A stretch of 64,000 nt of DNA. Source: Novosphingobium sp. G106 (lineage in GTDB: Bacteria > Pseudomonadota > Alphaproteobacteria > Sphingomonadales > Sphingomonadaceae). Of this stretch, positions 1-7,619 are shown piece by piece. The notes below the pieces were generated by a model. That model was not told the DNA's origin. It was given only the letters and a program-made list of their open reading frames with translations, and made no database searches. A program made the translations under genes and the position numbers. Each line of letters begins with the position of its first letter. Position 1 is the stretch's first letter. The stretch is taken from NCBI RefSeq assembly GCF_019075875.1, contig NZ_JAHOOZ010000001.1, positions 496,001 through 560,000 of the forward strand, written 5' to 3'.

Positions 1-67
1 GCTGGAAGCGGTTCCGGAATGGAATGAAGAACGCCTGCTGATCGAGGCCGCATACGCGGCCGAATAG
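1..67 (+). CDS. 3' end of a gene, possibly rimM (partial)
   Basis: Only the last 21 codons and a TAG stop are inside the window; the tail contains AVPEWNEERLLIEAA. It resembles what I recall of the C-terminal end of alphaproteobacterial RimM (16S rRNA processing PRC-barrel protein), and rimM normally precedes trmD and rplS, which follow here after a short interruption. The identity is inference from tail similarity and gene order; the upstream sequence would settle it. Confidence 0.45.
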   Translation, partial: LEAVPEWNEERLLIEAAYAAE

Positions 68-70
68 AGG

Positions 71-220
71 CTAGCGCTGCGCAGTGTTCCAGGGGGCCGA
101 CCAGCGCTGGCGCTGCAGCACTTCGAACGGCAGCAGGATGGCCTGGGCATAACGCTGGCCCACCGCGACGAGCGCGGTTTCCCGCGATCCATATAAACCC
201 GGCTGATAAGAACGGCTCAT
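71..220 (-). CDS. small 49-residue hypothetical protein
   Basis: This short reverse-strand frame begins at an ATG preceded by AAGGAG with a 7-nt spacer, which is an almost ideal ribosome binding site, and runs 49 codons to TAG. The product starts MSRSYQPGLYGSRET and ends WNTAQR. It is rich in Gln, Arg and Trp, with no membrane segment or recognisable domain. Codon use becomes strongly G/C-ending after the first eleven codons, as in its neighbours. It converges on the probable rimM tail with three bases between the stops. No function can be assigned. The strong initiation signal is the main reason to call it. Confidence 0.5.
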   Translation of the reverse strand: MSRSYQPGLYGSRETALVAVGQRYAQAILLPFEVLQRQRWSAPWNTAQR

Positions 221-407
221 GTCTCTTCTCCTTCGAATGCTCGGAAAGAGCGGGTTCGATATGGAGAGTCTGCGCCCATGCGTCCAACAAAAGGCCCGGC
301 GAATTACATCAGTACACCTTATGATTTCTGACTCGGCGCCTAATGCGAGGACTGGCTCGGGAACGGTGCCATCTCGAAGGCAGAATATTGACGCGTTCCT
401 GCAATTA

Positions 408-428
408 GTATATACATCATGTATATAC
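408..428 (+). promoter_or_regulatory. palindromic operator of the vapBC operon
   Basis: Nine-base arms GTATATACA (408-416) and TGTATATAC (420-428) form a perfect inverted repeat around a 3-base centre. The palindrome directly abuts the GGAGG ribosome binding site (429-433) of vapB. VapB-VapC complexes are known to autoregulate by binding inverted repeats overlapping their own promoter, so this is the expected site. The 221-438 gap holds nothing else I recognise, apart from the divergent promoter that must serve the small reverse gene. Confidence 0.7.
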
Positions 429-438
429 GGAGGCCGTG

Positions 439-708
439 ATGGGCAAGGAATACACTGCCAAGAGCTTCAAATCGGGAAACTCGGTGGCGATCCGCATGCC
501 TGCCGCCCTCGGGATCGAGCCGGACAAGGAGTGGATCGCCGAGTGGGTCGACGGCGAACTGCATCTGCGGGCCAAGGCTCCGGCCAAACGGAAGATCGAC
601 GTCAGCGGTTTCGCAGGGAAAGCGCCAGGGCTTCGCCTAGCGCCGCGCGAGGATTTCGAAGAGCGGCCCAGCGCCATAGCTGCGCGTAAGGCGGCAGGCC
701 TCGAGTGA
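439..708 (+). CDS. vapB: VapB-type antitoxin (AbrB/SpoVT fold)
   Basis: This is the antitoxin of a type II toxin-antitoxin pair. It should bind VapC through its C-terminal tail and the operator just upstream through its N-terminal swapped-hairpin (AbrB-like) domain. The 89-residue protein opens with the KSFKSGNSVAIRMPAAL signature of VapB/MazE-type DNA-binding domains and ends in an acidic and basic tail suited to toxin binding. An ATG at 439 sits five bases after GGAGG; an in-frame GTG at 436 is a less likely start. Its stop overlaps the vapC start by four bases (GTGA), so translation of the pair is probably coupled. Confidence 0.85.
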   Translation: MGKEYTAKSFKSGNSVAIRMPAALGIEPDKEWIAEWVDGELHLRAKAPAKRKIDVSGFAGKAPGLRLAPREDFEERPSAIAARKAAGLE

Positions 709-1091
709 TCCGCTATCTGATAGATGCCAATTCTGCCGTCTATGCCATGAACGTCGGGCATGGTCCGTTGATCGATCGCCTGGCGGACTGCGAGATTGGC
801 GAGGTTGCGATATCGGTCATCAGCTATGCCGAGGTGGCCTATGGAACCTACGTTGGCAAACCGCCGGCGGCAGAAGTTCTAGAAGCCTTTATTCAAGCAA
901 TCCCGCTCGTGCCGTTCGATGAGGGCGCGGCGCGCGAGTACGCTCGCTTGCCGTTTAAGCGTGCCCGCTTCGATCGCTTGCTTGCCGCGCACGCTTTGAG
1001 CATCGGCGCGACTGTGGTTACCAACAATGAGGCCGATTTCGTAGACGTGCCAGGGCTAAAGGTTGAGAACTGGACGGAGCCGGGGTGCTAG
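705..1091 (+). CDS. vapC: VapC-type PIN-domain ribonuclease toxin
   Basis: This is a 128-residue PIN-domain protein with a GTG start overlapping the vapB stop. The four acidic Mg2+-binding residues typical of VapC are visible: D7 (YLIDANS), E43 (SYAEVAYG), D90 ([10 protein letters not shown]) and D111 (TNNEADF). All are intact, so the toxin is predicted to be active. Characterised VapC toxins cleave tRNA or rRNA; the target here is unknown. The 3' end overlaps the next gene by seven bases, which ties the toxin gene to a downstream membrane-protein, trmD and rplS chain instead of leaving it a stand-alone module. Confidence 0.88.
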   Translation: MIRYLIDANSAVYAMNVGHGPLIDRLADCEIGEVAISVISYAEVAYGTYVGKPPAAEVLEAFIQAIPLVPFDEGAAREYARLPFKRARFDRLLAAHALSIGATVVTNNEADFVDVPGLKVENWTEPGC

Positions 1092-1375
1092 ATTTGCTCT
1101 TCATTCCCTTTGTTTCGCTGGTGGCGGGTTGGGCCGTATCTTGGTTCATGGTTGTCCTGACCCGACGGCCATGGGTGGCATATATGGCCGTCTCCGCGGT
1201 TACGATCGGCTTGGCATACCGCGTCATGGGGTTCGGCTTGGCCTTCGCGCGCGAGCCAGTGGAGTTTGGCGAGTTCGTCCTGCTCGTCTCGATGATGAGC
1301 GGAGCTCTTCTGATCTTTTCGTTGCTCGGAGGCTGGATTTCGGTGCGCGAGTGGCGCAGGCGCACGCGGGCATGA
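1085..1375 (+). CDS. small three-helix membrane protein, unknown function
   Basis: This 96-residue protein has three hydrophobic segments, roughly residues 4-24, 32-54 and 62-85, and a basic C-terminus (REWRRRTRA). The GTG start lies inside the last codons of vapC (7-nt overlap), and the stop overlaps the trmD start (ATGA), so it sits in the middle of a fully overlapping gene chain. I recognise no family. It could be a passenger brought with vapBC or a native gene of the trmD operon. It is probably in the inner membrane. Confidence 0.65.
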   Translation: MLDLLFIPFVSLVAGWAVSWFMVVLTRRPWVAYMAVSAVTIGLAYRVMGFGLAFAREPVEFGEFVLLVSMMSGALLIFSLLGGWISVREWRRRTRA

Positions 1376-2118
1376 CCTTCGCTGCCACCGTCCTCACGCT
1401 CTATCCCGAGATGTTTCCCGGCCCGCTCGGCGTCTCGCTTGCCAATCGTGCGCGCGAGGAGGGGAAGTGGTCGCTCGATACGGTGCAGATCCGCGACTTC
1501 GCGATCGACAAGCACCGCACGGTCGATGACACGCCGGCCGGCGGCGGGGCGGGAATGGTGCTGCGGGTGGATGTGCTGGCAGCGGCTGTTGACCACGCGC
1601 TGAGCCTCCACCCCGACTGCCCGGTCATCGCCATGACTCCCCGAGGAAAGCCGCTCGATCAGGCCCGTGTGCGCCAGCTTTCCGCCGGCCCCGGCGTCAC
1701 CGTTCTCTGCGGCCGTTTCGAGGGTTTCGACGAGCGGATCTTCGCCGCGCGTGCCATCGAGGAGGTCTCGATCGGCGACATCGTCCTCTCGGGCGGCGAG
1801 CCGGCGGCGCTGATGCTTCTCGACGCTTGCATTCGGCTGCTTCCCGGCGTAATGGGCGCGCCTTCCAGTGGGGCCGAGGAGTCGTTCGAAAGCGGCCTTC
1901 TCGAATATCCCCACTATACCCGTCCCGCTGAGTGGGAAGGGCGCACGATCCCCGAAGTGCTGCGATCGGGGGATCATGCGAAGATCGCGGCCTGGCGGAA
2001 ACACCAGGCGGAAGTCGATACTCGGTCACGCAGGCCGGACCTTTGGGAGCGCCACAAGGGCGTTCGGGTTCAGTCTGCCTCTGGCGCGCGGCGTGAAAAT
2101 GAGGACCAGGGTCAATGA
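1372..2118 (+). CDS. trmD: tRNA (guanine-37-N1)-methyltransferase TrmD
   Basis: TrmD uses S-adenosylmethionine to make m1G37 in tRNAs reading CNN codons, preventing +1 frameshifts; it is normally essential. The 248-residue protein carries the SPOUT-knot motifs: [11 protein letters not shown] at about 62-72, [12 protein letters not shown] at about 112-123, LSGGEPA at about 139-145 and [11 protein letters not shown] nearer the C-terminus. The start is the ATG overlapping the previous stop; longer upstream extensions lack a family match. It overlaps rplS by four bases (ATGA), the usual trmD-rplS order. The usual rpsP-rimM genes are separated from it here by vapBC. Confidence 0.96.
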   Translation: MTFAATVLTLYPEMFPGPLGVSLANRAREEGKWSLDTVQIRDFAIDKHRTVDDTPAGGGAGMVLRVDVLAAAVDHALSLHPDCPVIAMTPRGKPLDQARVRQLSAGPGVTVLCGRFEGFDERIFAARAIEEVSIGDIVLSGGEPAALMLLDACIRLLPGVMGAPSSGAEESFESGLLEYPHYTRPAEWEGRTIPEVLRSGDHAKIAAWRKHQAEVDTRSRRPDLWERHKGVRVQSASGARRENEDQGQ

Positions 2119-2489
2119 ACCTGATTCAGCAGATCGAGGCCGAGGAAATCGCCAAGGCCGCGAAGGATATTCCGGAATTCCGTCCGGGCGACACCCTCCG
2201 CGTCGGCGTCCGCGTCGTCGAAGGCGAGCGCACCCGCGTTCAGGCCTACGAGGGCGTCTGCATCGCCCGTTCCAACAAGGGCATCGGCTCGAACTTCACC
2301 GTGCGCAAGATGTCGTTCGGTGAGGGCGTCGAGCGCGTTTTCCCGCTCTATTCGCCGAACATCGATAGCATCACCGTCGTCCGCAAGGGCGTCGTGCGTC
2401 GTGCGAAGCTCTATTACCTGCGCGGCCGCACCGGCAAGCGCGCGCGTATTGCCGAGCGCCGCGACGTCCGGACCGGCGAAGCCGGCTGA
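2115..2489 (+). CDS. rplS: 50S ribosomal protein L19
   Basis: L19 sits at the 30S-50S interface. The 124-residue product has the family hallmarks: a start of [11 protein letters not shown], then [37 protein letters not shown] and the C-terminal [16 protein letters not shown]. It is co-translated with trmD through an ATGA overlap and is followed about 50 bases later by a rho-independent terminator, which closes the operon. Confidence 0.97.
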   Translation: MNLIQQIEAEEIAKAAKDIPEFRPGDTLRVGVRVVEGERTRVQAYEGVCIARSNKGIGSNFTVRKMSFGEGVERVFPLYSPNIDSITVVRKGVVRRAKLYYLRGRTGKRARIAERRDVRTGEAG

Positions 2490-2536
2490 GGTTGCGCGGA
2501 GGCTGATCGCACCTAGATCAGTCCGGCAGACAGACC

Positions 2537-2575
2537 GAAAGGGCCGGCTCCCATCTGCGGAGACCGGCCTTTTCT
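2537..2575 (+). terminator. rho-independent terminator after rplS
   Basis: An AAGGGCCGG arm pairs with CCGGCCTT across a loop containing CTCCCATCTGCGGAG, and the 3' arm runs into TTTTCTTT. It ends the vapB-trmD-rplS transcription unit just before asd. Confidence 0.8.
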
Positions 2576-2596
2576 TTATTCTTCGAGGAACAGACC

Positions 2597-3622
2597 ATGG
2601 GTTACCGGGTAGTTGTCGTGGGCGCGACGGGCAATGTCGGCCGCGAAATGCTGAACATCCTCGCCGAGCGCGAGTTTCCCTGCGACGAGATCGCCGCCGT
2701 GGCGTCGAGCCGCTCGACGGGCAGCGAGATCGAGTTCGGCGACACCGGCCGCATGCTCAAGTGCAAGAACCTCGAGCATTTCGACTTCACCGGCTGGGAC
2801 ATCGCGCTGTTCGCCGCGGGCTCTGAACCGACCAAGATCTATGCGCCCAAGGCGGCCGCGGCCGGCTGCGTGGTAATCGACAACTCGTCGCTCTACCGCA
2901 TGGACCCCGACGTGCCGCTGATCGTGCCCGAGGTGAACCCGGATGCGATCGACGGCTATAAGAAGAAGAACATCATCGCCAACCCCAACTGCTCGACCGC
3001 GCAGATGGTGGTCGCACTCAAGCCGCTGCACGATGCGGCGAAGATCACGCGCGTGGTGGTCTCGACCTATCAGTCGACCTCGGGCGCGGGCAAGGCGGGC
3101 ATGGACGAGCTGTTCGAGCAGAGCCGTGCGATCTTCGTCGGCGATCCGGTCGAGCCCAGGAAGTTCCCCAAGCAGATCGCCTTCAACGTGATCCCGCACA
3201 TCGACGTGTTCCTCGATGACGGTTTCACCAAGGAAGAGTGGAAGATGGTCGTCGAGACCAAGAAGATCCTCGATCCCAAGATCAAGGTCGTCGCCACCTG
3301 CGTGCGCGTGCCGGTCTTCGTAGGTCATTCCGAAGCGATCAATCTCGAATTCGAGAACGAGATCTCGGCCAAGAAGGCGCAGTCGATCCTGCGCGAGGCG
3401 CCGGGCGTCATGCTGATCGATAAGCGCGAGGACGGCGGCTATGTCACACCGATCGAATGCGTCGGCGACGGCGCGACCTATGTCAGCCGCGTGCGCGAGG
3501 ACCCGACGGTCGACAACGGCCTGGTGATCTGGTGCGTCTCGGACAACCTGCGCAAGGGCGCGGCGCTCAACGCGGTGCAGATCGCCGAATTGCTCGGCCG
3601 CCGGCACTTAAAGAAGGGCTGA
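2597..3622 (+). CDS. asd: aspartate-semialdehyde dehydrogenase
   Basis: This enzyme catalyses NADPH-dependent reduction of aspartyl-4-phosphate to aspartate semialdehyde, the branch point to lysine, diaminopimelate, threonine and methionine. The 341-residue protein has the N-terminal nucleotide loop GATGNVGREML (about 9-19), the catalytic cysteine C132 in NPNCSTAQM, and the substrate-binding SGAGKAGMDEL segment. Length and motifs fit the bacterial enzyme. It stands alone between two strong terminators and so appears to be its own transcription unit. Confidence 0.95.
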   Translation: MGYRVVVVGATGNVGREMLNILAEREFPCDEIAAVASSRSTGSEIEFGDTGRMLKCKNLEHFDFTGWDIALFAAGSEPTKIYAPKAAAAGCVVIDNSSLYRMDPDVPLIVPEVNPDAIDGYKKKNIIANPNCSTAQMVVALKPLHDAAKITRVVVSTYQSTSGAGKAGMDELFEQSRAIFVGDPVEPRKFPKQIAFNVIPHIDVFLDDGFTKEEWKMVVETKKILDPKIKVVATCVRVPVFVGHSEAINLEFENEISAKKAQSILREAPGVMLIDKREDGGYVTPIECVGDGATYVSRVREDPTVDNGLVIWCVSDNLRKGAALNAVQIAELLGRRHLKKG

Positions 3623-3637
3623 TAATTCTGAACGCAT

Positions 3638-3676
3638 AAAAATGGGCCCGCCCTCGCGAGAGGACGGGCCCATTTT
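3638..3676. terminator. bidirectional terminator between asd and the reverse DUF4398-like gene
   Basis: A perfect 12-bp outer stem (AAAATGGGCCCG with CGGGCCCATTTT) is extended by a CCTC/GAGG inner stem. A-runs on one side and T-runs on the other allow termination in both directions, serving the two convergent genes. Confidence 0.9.
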
Positions 3677-3691
3677 CAATGCGATGGGTTT

Positions 3692-4330
3692 TTAGTTTAC
3701 GGCCTGCTTGACCGTGGTCGTGGTCGTCGTTGCGGTGGCCGGCGGGGCGGTGCGCGTCGTCGTGGTCTTGCGCGTTACCGTCCGGGCAGCCTTGCGCGGC
3801 GCCGTGGCCTGCTGCGTCGTCACGGTCGTCTCGACCGCGGCCGGCTGCGACTGCGCGGCGATGCGCGCGGCATTGGCTTCGGCGGCCGAGCGGGCAGCCG
3901 AGTTCTCGGCCGACGCAGCGCGGGCATTGGCGTCGGCGGCCTGGTTCTGCGCGGCTACGGCCTGCTGCTGCGCGGCGTTTACGTCGGCGTCGCGCGAAGC
4001 GTTGGCATTGGCCACCGCGGCGTCCTTGCGGTGCTGCATTTCACCGATCGTCGCGTCGGCCAACGCGCCCGCGTGGATTGCATCGTTGATCGCGGTCGAC
4101 TTGTGGCTGGCGCTCAGGTTCTCCTTGGCGCGAGCAAGCGCCGCGCGCGCTTCGGCAGTGCGCTCGGGCATATCGGTGGCGGAGCCCATCTGCTCGGCCG
4201 TGTGGATCTTGGCCTCGGCGGCAGCGATCGCCTCGCGCGCCCGGTCGGCCTTGCCGGCATAGGCGGGCGTGACGGTCAGCGTCATGGCGGTGGCTGCGAG
4301 CAGCGGCGCGATAAAAGACTTGCGAAACAT
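3692..4330 (-). CDS. secreted DUF4398-like Ala-rich protein
   Basis: This is a 212-residue envelope protein. A signal peptide (MFRKSFIAPLLAATAMTLTV...AYA) is followed by a helical region (about 26-105) with ADRAREAIAAAEAKIHTAEQ and ARAALARAKENL repeats, as in DUF4398 proteins. Then come an Ala/Asn-rich coiled-coil-like stretch and a Thr/Arg-rich tail. The ATG at 4330 has GAGGAG eight bases upstream; longer upstream extensions lack a signal peptide. The function of the family is unknown; an envelope or stress-related role is inference, supported weakly by an EcfG-like promoter upstream. Confidence 0.8.
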   Translation of the reverse strand: MFRKSFIAPLLAATAMTLTVTPAYAGKADRAREAIAAAEAKIHTAEQMGSATDMPERTAEARAALARAKENLSASHKSTAINDAIHAGALADATIGEMQHRKDAAVANANASRDADVNAAQQQAVAAQNQAADANARAASAENSAARSAAEANAARIAAQSQPAAVETTVTTQQATAPRKAARTVTRKTTTTRTAPPATATTTTTTVKQAVN

Positions 4331-4387
4331 GGCATTCTCCTCGTGATAACCTTGGGGCCTCGAGCCTCGAATGCCCCCCGCCCGATC

Positions 4388-4412
4388 AACCGTTCGCGCC
4401 GAGCGCTGTTCC
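4388..4412 (-). promoter_or_regulatory. candidate EcfG (general stress) promoter for the DUF4398-like gene
   Basis: On the reverse strand, GGAAC is followed 16 bases later by GGTT. This resembles the alphaproteobacterial sigma-EcfG pattern GGAAC-N16/17-CGTT with one mismatch. It lies about 58 bases upstream of the start codon at 4330. Confidence 0.35.
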
Positions 4413-4518
4413 GTCGGCTGCAACGCTTCGTCGCATATGGGGGCTCGGCTCGACCCGGGTTCATCGGGGAGAAAGCTCCATCGTTGGCGCAAAGCGGCGG
4501 AGAGGCTAGGCAGACGGC

Positions 4519-4965
4519 ATGACCAAGACTCTCACTGGCGGCTGCCAATGTAGCCGCGTTCGCTATACGGCGACGATCGAGAACGACGACGCCTACCTCT
4601 GCCATTGCCGCATGTGCCAGCGCGCGACCGGCGGCTTCGCGGCCGCCTTCGTCAACCTGCCGCTGGCCGGCCTGACTTGGGACCGCGCCGCCGACTGGTA
4701 CCAGAGCTCGCCGATCGCGCACCGCCCGTTCTGCTCGGCCTGCGGCACGCCGCTGGGCTTTGCCTTCCTAAAGAACGCGCAGGGCATCGACATTACCGTC
4801 GGGAGCTTCGACGATCCCTCCGCCTTCGTGCCGACCCAGCATTCGGGTGTGGAATCGATGCACGAGGCCTGGCTCGACACCGCCGGCCTGCCGCGCCAGA
4901 GGAGCACGGAGATCGAGAGCGTGGTCGGCCACTGGAAAGCCGCGGGCATGGAGATACCGGAGTGA
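4519..4965 (+). CDS. GFA/CENP-V family zinc protein
   Basis: This 148-residue protein belongs to the glutathione-dependent formaldehyde-activating (GFA)/CENP-V fold. The zinc-binding cysteines are clear: C9 and C11 (GGCQC), C28, C30 and C33 (CHCRMC), and the later FCSACG pair. Few members have a proven reaction, so a role in formaldehyde-glutathione chemistry is only a family label. It overlaps the following hydrolase by four bases (GTGA), so the two are co-translated. Confidence 0.85.
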   Translation: MTKTLTGGCQCSRVRYTATIENDDAYLCHCRMCQRATGGFAAAFVNLPLAGLTWDRAADWYQSSPIAHRPFCSACGTPLGFAFLKNAQGIDITVGSFDDPSAFVPTQHSGVESMHEAWLDTAGLPRQRSTEIESVVGHWKAAGMEIPE

Positions 4966-5717
4966 GCGAAGCGCGTGTCGAATTCGTTGAAGGTGTCGGC
5001 GGTGCCCGTCTGGCCGTGCATCGGCTGGGGGAAGGGCGGCCCGTGCTGCTGCTGCACGGGCTATTCTCCAGCGCTTTGGTCAACTGGATCAAGTTCGGCC
5101 ACGCCGCGCGGCTGGCCGAGGCGGGATTCGAGGCGATCATGCCCGATCTGCGCGCGCACGGCCAAAGCGATGCGCCGCACGATCCCGCAGCCTATCCCGC
5201 CGACGTGCTGGTCAAGGACGTGCTGGCCGTGGTCGCAGCCTGCGGGCTGACCGACTTCGACCTCGGCGGCTTCTCGCTCGGCGCGCGGACGTCGGTGCGT
5301 ACCGTGCTAGCCGGGCTCAGGCCGCGGCGGCTGGTGCTCGGCGGCATGGGGATCGAGGGGCTGGGTGAATGGTCGCGGCGCAGCGCCTTCTTCGTCGGCG
5401 CGATCGACCGCTTTGATGAGATCCAGCGTGGCGATCCCGAATATATCGCGCAGCAGTTCATGAAGTCGCAGAAGATCGACCGCGTCGCGTCGCGGCTGCT
5501 GCTAGGCTCGGTCGATGATACCCCGCGCGAGGCGCTGCAGGAACTGACCATGCCGACGCTGGTCGTCTGCGGTGCCGAGGATGACGACAACGGCTCCGCG
5601 CCCACGCTGGCCGCAACGCTGCCCGACGGGCACTACGTCGAGGTGCCGGGCACGCACATGTCCTCGGTGACCAAGCCCCAGCTCGGCGAGGCGATCGTGC
5701 GCTTCCTGTTGGGCTGA
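4962..5717 (+). CDS. alpha/beta hydrolase
   Basis: This is a 251-residue alpha/beta-hydrolase. The oxyanion loop LLLHGLFSS, the nucleophile elbow GGFSLGAR and the C-terminal histidine in PGTHMSSV supply the expected Ser-His machinery, with an acidic residue likely in the VVCGAEDDD segment. The GTG start overlaps the GFA stop, and the extra upstream frame is shadow of the GFA gene. There is no signal peptide, so it is cytoplasmic. The substrate is unknown. Confidence 0.85.
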   Translation: MSEARVEFVEGVGGARLAVHRLGEGRPVLLLHGLFSSALVNWIKFGHAARLAEAGFEAIMPDLRAHGQSDAPHDPAAYPADVLVKDVLAVVAACGLTDFDLGGFSLGARTSVRTVLAGLRPRRLVLGGMGIEGLGEWSRRSAFFVGAIDRFDEIQRGDPEYIAQQFMKSQKIDRVASRLLLGSVDDTPREALQELTMPTLVVCGAEDDDNGSAPTLAATLPDGHYVEVPGTHMSSVTKPQLGEAIVRFLLG

Positions 5718-5722
5718 CATTG

Positions 5723-5743
5723 TTGTAAGCGATAATTTTACAA
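5723..5743 (+). promoter_or_regulatory. inverted repeat upstream of the M2 peptidase gene
   Basis: TTGTAA (5723-5728) and TTACAA (5738-5743) form a 6-bp inverted repeat around an A/T-rich 9-base centre, twenty bases before the start codon. It could be an operator or part of the promoter. No regulator family is indicated. Confidence 0.3.
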
Positions 5744-5763
5744 GAATATGGGAGGTTGCACTC

Positions 5764-7572
5764 ATGCATAAACTGGTGTCGATCGCTGCTCTCGGGGCGG
5801 CGCTTGCGGCGAGTCCCGCCATGGCCCAGAATCAAACCGCGCCCCAGACTCCGCAGGCTTTCGTCACCCAGGCCGAGGCGGCCTTCAACAAGGCGACGAT
5901 CGAGGCCGCGCAGGCCGACTGGGTCTACCAGACCTATATCACCCCCGACACCGAAGCGCTGACCGCGCGGGCCGGCGCCAAGCTGACCGAAATGCAGGTC
6001 GCCAATGCGGTGATCGCGGCCAAATATGCCGCTACCGCCGGACTCGACTACGATACGACGCGCAAGCTCAGCCGCATGCGCACGGCCATCGTCCTGCCCG
6101 CGCCTGTCCGTCCCGGCGCGGCCGAGGAAGCGGCGACGCTGACCGCGCGGCTCCAGGGCATCTACGGCAAGGGGCAGGGCACCTTGAACGGCAAGCCGAT
6201 CAACGGCTCCGACATCGAGGCGGCGATGGGCACCAACCGCAACCCGGCCGAGCTCAAGGAGATGTGGACCAGCTGGCACGACAACGTCGGCAAGCCGATG
6301 GCTGGCGACTATGCCAAGCTCGTCTCGGTGACCAACGAGGGCGCCAAGGATCTCGGCTTTGCCGACACCGGCGCGCTCTGGCGGTCTAACTACGACATGA
6401 CCCCCGAAGCTTTCGCCGCGCTCACCGAGAAGCTGTGGAACGAGGTCAAGCCGCTCTACGAGCAGCTTCACTGCTATACGCGGACCAAGCTCAGCGAACG
6501 CTACGGCGACGCCGTCCAGGCCAAGACCGGCCCGATCCGCGCCGACCTGCTCGGCAACATGTGGGCGCAGGAATGGGGCAACATCTACGACATCGTCGCG
6601 CCGCCGGGCGCGGGCGACGTCGGCTACGATACGACCAAGCTGCTCGTCGACAAGGGCTATGACCCGCTGAAGATGGTCAAGACGGGCGAGGGCTTCTTCT
6701 CCTCGCTGGGCTTCGCGCCGCTGCCCAAGACCTTCTGGGAACGCTCGCAGTTCACCAAGCCCGCCGACCGCGAGGTGGTCTGTCACGCCTCGGCCTGGGA
6801 CATCGACAATGTCGAGGACCTGCGCGTCAAGATGTGCATCAAGGTCAACGGCGACGACTTCACCACGATCCACCACGAACTCGGCCACAACTACTACCAG
6901 CGCGCCTACAACAAGCAGCCGGCGCTCTATCTCGACGGCGCCAACGATGGCTTCCACGAGGCGATCGGCGATACCATCGCGCTGTCGATCACGCCCGAAT
7001 ATCTTGTCCAGATCGGCCTGCTCGACCGGTCGCAGGTGCCCAGCGCCGACAAGGACATCGGCCTGCTGCTGCGCCAGGGCATGGACAAGGTCGCCTTCCT
7101 GCCCTTCGGCCTGATGATCGACCGCTGGCGCTGGTCGGTGTTCTCGGGCGAGGTCTCGCCGGCGAATTACGAGAAGGCGTGGAACGACATGCGCCTCAAG
7201 TACCAGGGCATTGTCCCGCCGTCCGAGCGGCCTGCCGATGCCTTCGATCCGGGCGCCAAGTACCACATCCCGGCCGGCGTGCCCTATACGCGCTACTTCC
7301 TCGCACGGATCCTCCAGTTCCAGTTCTACGAGGCGGCCTGCAGGATCTCGGGCTGGAAGGGGCCGCTCCATCGCTGCTCGTTCTACGGCAACAAGCAGGT
7401 CGGCGAGCGGCTGAACGCCATGCTGGAGATGGGCGCCTCGAAGCCCTGGCCCGATGCGCTCCAGGCCTTCACCGGGACGCGCGAGATCAGCGGCAAGCCG
7501 ATGATCCGCTACTTCGCGCCGCTGACGCGCTGGCTCGAGCAGCAGAACAAGGGCAAGCAGTGCGGATGGTAG
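5764..7572 (+). CDS. exported M2 family (ACE-like) zinc peptidyl-dipeptidase
   Basis: This is a 602-residue metallopeptidase with a signal peptide (MHKLVSIAALGAALAASPAMAQ), so it is likely periplasmic. The zinc site reads H371-E372-x-x-H375 in HHELGHNYY, with the third ligand E399 in GFHEAIGD. The 28-residue spacing from first His to Glu equals that of angiotensin-converting enzyme, the family type, which removes C-terminal dipeptides. GGGAGG sits just before the start. A role in peptide scavenging is likely. It is monocistronic and followed by a REP doublet. Confidence 0.92.
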   Translation: MHKLVSIAALGAALAASPAMAQNQTAPQTPQAFVTQAEAAFNKATIEAAQADWVYQTYITPDTEALTARAGAKLTEMQVANAVIAAKYAATAGLDYDTTRKLSRMRTAIVLPAPVRPGAAEEAATLTARLQGIYGKGQGTLNGKPINGSDIEAAMGTNRNPAELKEMWTSWHDNVGKPMAGDYAKLVSVTNEGAKDLGFADTGALWRSNYDMTPEAFAALTEKLWNEVKPLYEQLHCYTRTKLSERYGDAVQAKTGPIRADLLGNMWAQEWGNIYDIVAPPGAGDVGYDTTKLLVDKGYDPLKMVKTGEGFFSSLGFAPLPKTFWERSQFTKPADREVVCHASAWDIDNVEDLRVKMCIKVNGDDFTTIHHELGHNYYQRAYNKQPALYLDGANDGFHEAIGDTIALSITPEYLVQIGLLDRSQVPSADKDIGLLLRQGMDKVAFLPFGLMIDRWRWSVFSGEVSPANYEKAWNDMRLKYQGIVPPSERPADAFDPGAKYHIPAGVPYTRYFLARILQFQFYEAACRISGWKGPLHRCSFYGNKQVGERLNAMLEMGASKPWPDALQAFTGTREISGKPMIRYFAPLTRWLEQQNKGKQCGW

Positions 7573-7619
7573 GTTAGGGGAGGTTCCGCACTCCTCTCCA
7601 TTCCAGCCCATTCCCCTTC

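Noticed and set aside
219..689. 156-codon forward frame overlapping vapB
   Set aside because: Arg/Gln-rich, lacks a ribosome site and conflicts with the vapB frame, which has operator, ribosome site and AbrB signature.
5458..7611. 717-codon reverse frame over the M2 peptidase
   Set aside because: Shadow of a gene whose zinc motif and signal peptide are clear on the other strand.
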